From the NCBI GenBank assembly GCA_015680685.1, contig MNCI01000651.1:666168-730167 (forward strand): 64,000 bases of DNA. The letters are read 5' to 3'. The stretch is from Gnetum montanum. Taxonomy: Eukaryota; Streptophyta; Gnetopsida; Gnetales; Gnetaceae. The position numbers and the translations under genes are program-made. The notes beneath the pieces are model-generated. The model made no database searches and was not told where the DNA came from. It worked only from the letters and a program-made list of their open reading frames with translations. Numbering within the stretch: the stretch's first letter is position 1; every line of letters begins with the position of its first letter. Shown piece by piece: positions 58,440-64,000 of this stretch.

Positions 58440-61273
58440 AAGATGAGATGAAAATCAGATGGTGCTAGGAGGTGGAGGCTCCTAGGTTACTGAAGGACCT
58501 TTTCCAAGCTTTAGCGCTCATGTTAGTGACATTGGATGAGGCTATCCTATTGTGGCTACTTCTTCTTGTGAAAGACAAAAAGCATCCAGCAATGCTTTTA
58601 TCTTTTCCTCCTTACTCTATGTGTTGTACATAGTCCACGTGGCTTTGCCAATGTGGATTGGTACAAGCATATCCCACAAACAAGGCATTGCTAGGAATAA
58701 CTCCTTGATGTTAATGAATCATGCTACGGATTGTTTCCATATGACATCGAATGGCTTTACTAGGTTTTGTAGTTTATGGGAATCGTTCATTCATCTGGCA
58801 AGGTTCTTAGCAACTGATCATTGATCTATGAATTGGTTCCTACGAACTTCAATCTCTAAGTTAACTATCTCAAACTTTTTTTGGTCTCTTTATGATGCTT
58901 AAACTCAACCTCATAAAGGAGGTATGATTTGGCCACTTGTTTCTCATGCTCCATCCTTGGCCTCCCTGCTATCAACATCACTAAGTTTGCATATCGGAGG
59001 TTAGCAAGCTCTATGTATTCAATCATCTCCTCTATTTGCAACTCCTTCATGCAAATTTTTACTTTTTTGTAGGCATTCAAGCCATCAAATATTGGTTGCC
59101 ATATATTACACCTTTGCTAGAGTTGTTGAAGGGCCTCAATCATCTTCACCTTGACCAGCTAGATTTCCTTCTTATTTAGTTCTTTGAGGTACCCCACATG
59201 GTTTTTCTCAAACTCTATGGCCTTATTTTTTTGAGGCAATTACCTTGAGGGCCATCTTTTTAGGAAGCATCCAAACTTCCTCCATATAGAGATTTTAGTT
59301 CTCGGCTACTAGTCTCCTCAAATCTAGGTTCATCTTGATGAGTTGCTCCTGCTGCTATCTCACAAATCTGACCACTTGATCTTTTTGCTCCTCAACATTT
59401 CACAAGAGTGGAATGTTCTTTATGAGGACCAAGTCCTCCTTGAATACTTGCATTAAGTCCTTATGGGTATTAATGGCAAGAGCTTTTGATAAGAAGGTAT
59501 CAATTACTATCATCTCTTTGGAATTCTCAGCCTTCCTTAGTTTATGCTGAAGCCATAGGAAAAATTCATCTCTTTTGATTACCTTATTGAGAATGGTAGG
59601 ATCAGTGAGAAGGGTTCTCAATTCTACAACCTCGTTAGCCAACTAATAGTTTTCAATAGCAGTTGCTTCTAGTTTGATGTTAGCAATGATGAGCTTGCCC
59701 TTTATCTCAAGTAACTCCCACTAGGTAGTAGTGATTTCTTCTAAGTGATTAAATATCTACAAAAGTATTTTCCTAGTTCCCACCAGTCAGTTCAGCACTT
59801 GCTCATGGTGGGCTATGCTCAAATGCTTGCTTCCTACTTTTGCAAAAGTTTGTACATCTTTAAAAATAGTTATGTTAGGCATGGCTACCACAAGAGCATT
59901 CAATGCTTTGACCACATGATCCACCACCACTTTTGCTAGTGTTTCTTACTTATGGTGCTACATCACTAGGATAGCAACCTCCTCTCCTTTCTCCAGGTGC
60001 ACTAAGAAATTCCCAAAAAATTTTGAGGACTCTTGCTATCCAGGGATAGACACAATAACTTCTCAAGTACTTGGATTTGTTCTCATGGGTGCATGCATGC
60101 ATTGGGTAGATAACAATGGAGCAATCTCCTCCAGCAAACTAATCATCCTGGTGACTTCATTGAGAGGGCATAATGTTGGCCAGTAGACTTATGGCTCCTC
60201 ATCACTTACCTCTCCTTGTTGTTGTTGCAACAACTATTCATAAAGTTTTCTCATTTACTTGATAGCTACACAAGCCTCTGATGTAGTTTCACTGGCAAGT
60301 GGTGGTGGTGGCCACTCCTCCTCTAGCAACTTGATAGCTATCTTGTCCTTCACAATCACCTACTAGGATGTAGTAGAAGCATGATAGAATGTGGCATTGG
60401 CATAACAAGCTATGCCTCCACTTATGCAAAGTTTGCAAATTAGGCATGGGAAGAGGAATCTCTTCCTCCCTTTCTCATTTTCTTTGAAGCATTTCTCAAT
60501 ATTGAGAAATATGAGCTAAGGGAGATTAACAAGGAACTTTTTGCCTAAAGCAATACACACATGGGCAAAGAAGGCATTCATCTTGCTAGGCCTCATTATA
60601 GGCTTTAGGTGATAGGCTCCTATCTTGAAATAGCCTATCTTCACCTTAGTGAGTACATTGTACTTCTTATGGTGTACCCCATAGCACCATTTGGACCATT
60701 CTTATTTGCATCTAGATCTACCTAAGTTGAGATCTTTGCCAAAGTTGTCCTTGTGTTAGGTAAGCCAAGGATCTCTATGATGGCCTCAAATAAGTTGGAA
60801 ATGGTTATATCTTTTATTTTAATAGTAACATCTCCTTTTTGGTTTTTCCAAAAGAGGTATGTTTCTTCCATGTACCACTCTCCACTCAAGCAGAGAATGG
60901 ACCACATGAAATACCCTTGTAATTATGTTGAGGCTTCCTCCAACACCAAGTCCAAGAAGGGACCAAAGTTAAGCTACTAAAGAACTAAACTTTAGATCTC
61001 CTTAGAACAAATTCTTTCCAAGTAGGCCTTAGTTAATGTGACCTCAACATTAGAACTTGGCATTAGCACCTCATCTTGTCATGATTAGCTAGTCACTATT
61101 GTGGGAACCTGATGAACAAATTCCACTTCAGGATCCTCCCAAAGAGGTCTTGTTGCATGGCTTTGAACCTCTTGTTCTTGGGGTTGTTGTGGCTATTGGT
61201 CCCTTCCTCCTCTTGGCCACTTCTCCCTAAGTTGGGATGGTCCTTCATCTTGTTGTTCCCTCTATGTTGCCAT
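58440..61273 (-). pseudogene. T4 ORF3, conserved protein of unknown function
   Basis: ATG at 61273 directly after TTATAG. Early GPSQLREK block; open 60907-60722 with GEWYMEETYLFWKN and IKIKDI, as in T3; a coiled-coil-like C-terminal half with open parts 59642-59400 (MANEVVELRTLLTDPTIL; T3 has MEVIELRAYLTDPIVL) and 59080-58865 (KELQIEEMIEYIELANLRY). About 940 codons, similar to T3. Stops throughout. Confidence 0.7.
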
Positions 61274-61556
61274 CTATAATTAAAAATAGAACCAAGGATT
61301 AGTGTTTAATGTGTAACCTTTAATACTCTTGATACCTTTCTTCTTTTGGATAAGTTCCACTTAGGTTAGTTGTAACCATGGAAGGTTAATTATTTTACTA
61401 TTATTTTATTAATATATTATTTATTTAGCTACTCGAGTTTGTTGATGAGGTTTATCTTAGTGTGGATTAGTGATTAAACCTTGGGGAGTTAGAAAATTTT
61501 AGAAAAATTTTCCATCATGAACCATGAGTTTGTGACCCCCACAACATAAAGGTTAC
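61274..61556 (-). other. Putative 5' UTR intron of T4 ORF3
   Basis: Donor GAG then GTAACC at 61556; acceptor ATAG directly before the ATG; CTAAT branch-like motif at 61302-61298. 283 nt, close to T3 (288) and T1 (316). Confidence 0.6.
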
Positions 61557-61703
61557 CTCAAATAGTGAGAGGGTCAAAGAATGCGTTGAATTGGAGAAGA
61601 GGTTTACAAGTTATCATGCTTGGAAGGTGCTCTAGGCTCAGAAAAATGCAAAACCTTCCCTAGCATTGATGAAAATGTGAAAAAATGGCTAAGTGTGGTC
61701 ACG

Positions 61704-61790
61704 TATTTATAAACTTTTTGTCTTGCGTAGATGGGGATGCATTAATATATCGAGCTACATCAACAGGGATGCATTGATGTAGCCTATTTA
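61704..61790 (-). promoter_or_regulatory. Putative ORF3 promoter module of T4
   Basis: TATAAATA (61711-61704). Upstream: GGCTACATCAATGCATCC and TTGATGTAGC, very like GGCTACATCGATGCA and CATTGATGTAG in the U3 of T4's own LTR (58130-58243). About 150 bp to the intron donor. Confidence 0.55.
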
Positions 61791-62834
61791 AGCAATTTTT
61801 TTACATATAAAAACTAATTATTGGGAAAGAGTTTGACAATGAAATTAGAGCCCAAAGGAAGCTAGAAAAGCCTAAAATAAGGACAAATTATTGAACAAAT
61901 GAGTTAGAAAAAGGAGATTTTTATGGAATTATAGTGCCAAGAAGTGCAAACACTAGATGTTTCAAGGTGGAAAACAATGGATTGAAGGTAAAATAACTAA
62001 AGGATAGGTATAATTAACCATTCATACCAAGGAGTATGCAAGTGGATCCTCCCCATAGTAGGCCCATGCCTTGAATGCCCTTGCAAGAAATCATGAAAGA
62101 ATTAAGACATACCAAAGTGGCCACATTGATGAAACATGATAAGAGGAAATGAGGTGATAGACAATAAGAATGGATGATGAGAGAGTGTGTAATAATAGAG
62201 TCTCACATCCGATCACATGAAGTCCTTTGTAAATTTTGTGATTAATGTGACCTGATATCTTTCCATCCTTAGGTGGAATCAAGTCCATCCACCTCTAGTG
62301 ACTTCGCATTGGCACATTGAGATAGTTTGACCTCCTAGAGCTCATGAACATCCCCGAAGATCATCCACCATTCTATATAGAGAAGAAAATAGAGGCAGGA
62401 AGTTAAGAGAGCCTTAGTTAGAGGGGTGACTCCAGGCATGAGTACCATATCTTTCCAACTCCATAACTAGTGCTTTTAGCCCATTATTTTTTTCTAAAGG
62501 ATGTGCTTTGAATTCCCATGTTTTTTTTTCATGGGAACCACATCATGTAAAGACATTACTTCCTATTATTTATCAATGTTAGAAATGATGAGAAATCAAT
62601 GAGAATACCTATAAAACTCTAGAAGGTAGGCAGGTACAAAAGGTGATGAGTCCCTTTAAAGTCACACCCTTATTAATTCCACTTGATTCATTCCATGTCT
62701 AGAAAGTATTGAGGTCACAAATGTTTCATAAGTTGGAAAATGTATAAAGGATGATGTAAAATAAAGAAAAGGTTGGAAAACTGAGGAGCCATAATAGAAT
62801 GTTAACATGGATGTCCATATCCCTCACAAATAAT
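61791..62834 (-). other. T4 integrase-to-ORF3 spacer
   Basis: Non-coding, similar to the T3 spacer; no conserved ORF. Confidence 0.55.
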
Positions 62835-63628
62835 TTAGAAGGAAGAGATTTGAAATATTGAGTATGCATGATCATCAATTGAGATACTATTACCACTACT
62901 TGTACTTGTCTCTAGGAAAGGTTTAATTTGTTGCATGTTGATTAATAATCTTTTGTTTTTGCTGGTAAGATAGCAAATCATCATGGCCCCAAATGGAAAA
63001 TTCTCATGGACAATGTAAGGACCCTCCCATAGCATTTGAAATTTTGTATGTTGACGCACATGCATGGGGCTATAGTAGAGCATCTTATCTTCTAGTTGAG
63101 ATTTTACTTTTCTTATTCTAAGTCATGACATTACTTGTAGTGTGCCTTCTACATTTCATTCAATGATAGGGCCACTAATTGATTTTCATCTAGTGTGTTC
63201 AGGTTCATCACTCTATTTCTTTGGGCTAAATTTAAATCCAAGTCAAGGTCATAGACCATTCAAAGTGTACAAAGATCAGTTTGGATGGAAAGAGTTGGGA
63301 GTTTTCCATACACTAACTCATAGAAAGAAGACACAATAAGAAGTTTCCATGTTAAATGATAAACCCAAAGAGCATTGTTGAGTTTACTACTCAAGTTCCT
63401 CTTATATTTACTAATTGTGTGTGTTAATATTTTTGTGATTTTGTTATTCAGGACATTAGCTTGATCATTGGATTTGGGGTGGTATAGAATTTTTGGTTTA
63501 TGTTCAATCCCTAAGTATTGCATGAATTTTAGAAAAGTGACACCTATGCAATGTTTTTCATTATTTGAAATTAGTGCTTGTTGTGACATCCCATTCTTGA
63601 ATGTCATAAAAATGTGTTCATTCACTAC
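62835..63628 (-). pseudogene. T4 integrase core and GPY-type C-terminus
   Basis: Open 63625-63260 (121 codons): QALISNNEKHC, where SDNG is changed to SNNE; GVTFLKFMQYLGIEHKP; YHPKSNDQANVLNNKI; KLNNALWVYHLTWK; YELVYGKLP, the usual YELVYG block. After a gap of weaker similarity, 63083-62835 has FQMLWEGPYIVHENF and LLINMQQIKPF, the GPY-type tail. Catalytic Asp in the second position lost. It is the longest preserved integrase core in the window. Confidence 0.85.
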
Positions 63629-63756
63629 TTAATTCTTTGCATTCACCACATTCATAAGAAATATAATGGAAACATCATAAAATGCTTGATAAATGAATAA
63701 TTGGTACTTGGAATAGGAAAGAACAATAGAAAAAAATTATTAATAAGAGAGAGTAT

Positions 63757-64000
63757 TGTAACACCCTCTAGGTTATCTTTCCATGCCACTTAAGCCTTAA
63801 AGGCAATCTGGCACTACCACCACAATTAGGCTATCGAGCCAAAGTGGTGATCAATCCCTTCTTGTGCCACTTCACCTAATTCTTGTCACTTGTATTTCCA
63901 AGATCCATAACTCCATGTCGGCACAACCTTTAAACCCAACCTTAAATGACATGGATCAAATCCATTCCTAAGGGATACATGAATAATCACAGCTCCTCAT
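63757..64000 (+). repeat. Possible start of another LTR (TGTAACACCC)
   Basis: TGTAACACCC is a frequent start of plant LTRs. It is followed by non-coding sequence to the window end, with no second copy inside the window. It follows the point where T4 integrase similarity stops. Confidence 0.35.

Larger units (their letters stand above)
57823..63690 (-). mobile_element. T4: family T element, 3' half
   Basis: Minus strand: integrase, spacer, ORF3 and partial 3' LTR. The 5' side ends near 63630-63690, where integrase similarity stops and other sequence starts. LTR start resembles T1 more than T3. Confidence 0.8.

Noticed and set aside
1-64000. tRNA, rRNA or intact host protein-coding genes
   Set aside because: I looked for tRNA-like blocks and long spliced coding sequence; only the decayed ORF at 21366-24466 has gene-like structure, and it lies among retroelement parts.

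Overview
This window looks like intergenic DNA from a large, transposon-dominated plant nuclear genome. It is AT-rich and lacks bacterial signals, and I found no intact host gene, rRNA or tRNA. Almost everything recognisable is an old, stop-riddled retrotransposon. The size of the elements, the depth of nesting and the slow decay would suit a gymnosperm, but nothing here proves the species.

Two LTR families dominate. Family T (names T and R are mine) has LTRs of about 780-850 bp that begin TGATGA and end CTCATCA. Its order is gag, protease, RT, RNase H, integrase, a 1.5-2 kb spacer, then an extra sense ORF (ORF3) before the 3' LTR, as expected for the Ty3/gypsy Athila/Tat branch. Copies are T1 (3046-11705, +), T2 (+, split in two), T3 (32517-55676, -) and T4 (57823 to about 63690, -). 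Family R has LTRs of 1.6-2.5 kb beginning TGAAACACC, a TGGC(A/G)CTAGAA primer site, repeat-filled U3 and leader regions, gag with or without protease, and no visible RT or integrase. Copies are R1 (16799-20258, +), R2 (about 24660-31149, -) and R3 (41499-51751, +).

Layout: 1-2960 holds a decayed LINE; 3041-11710 is T1 with a perfect CACCA target duplication; 11711-16096 has no clear gene; 16097-16798 resembles a Copia LTR; 16799-31149 holds R1 and R2 as two inward-facing 5' halves, with an intron-bearing decayed ORF (21366-24466) between them; 31150-57822 is T2, interrupted by T3, which is itself interrupted by R3; 57823-63690 is T4; 63757 to the end begins another possible LTR.

The nesting is fixed by target duplications: T3 (ACTTC/ACCTC) lies inside T2 ORF3, and R3 (GCATC/ACATC) lies inside T3 pol. 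The host reading frame resumes across the R3 site. R3 is the youngest, with LTRs differing by a few percent by eye; the T3 LTRs are far more diverged.

Two signals stand out. (1) ORF3 of family T appears to be its own transcription unit: T1, T3 and T4 each have a TATA box, a conserved 5' splice donor about 135-155 bp further on, a CTAAY branch-point-like motif and a splice acceptor abutting the ATG. (2) R2 and R3 carry a tandem array of small hairpins with a conserved YRNNAW hexaloop and a TAAACTAGCA tail, whose stem sequences change in compensating pairs.
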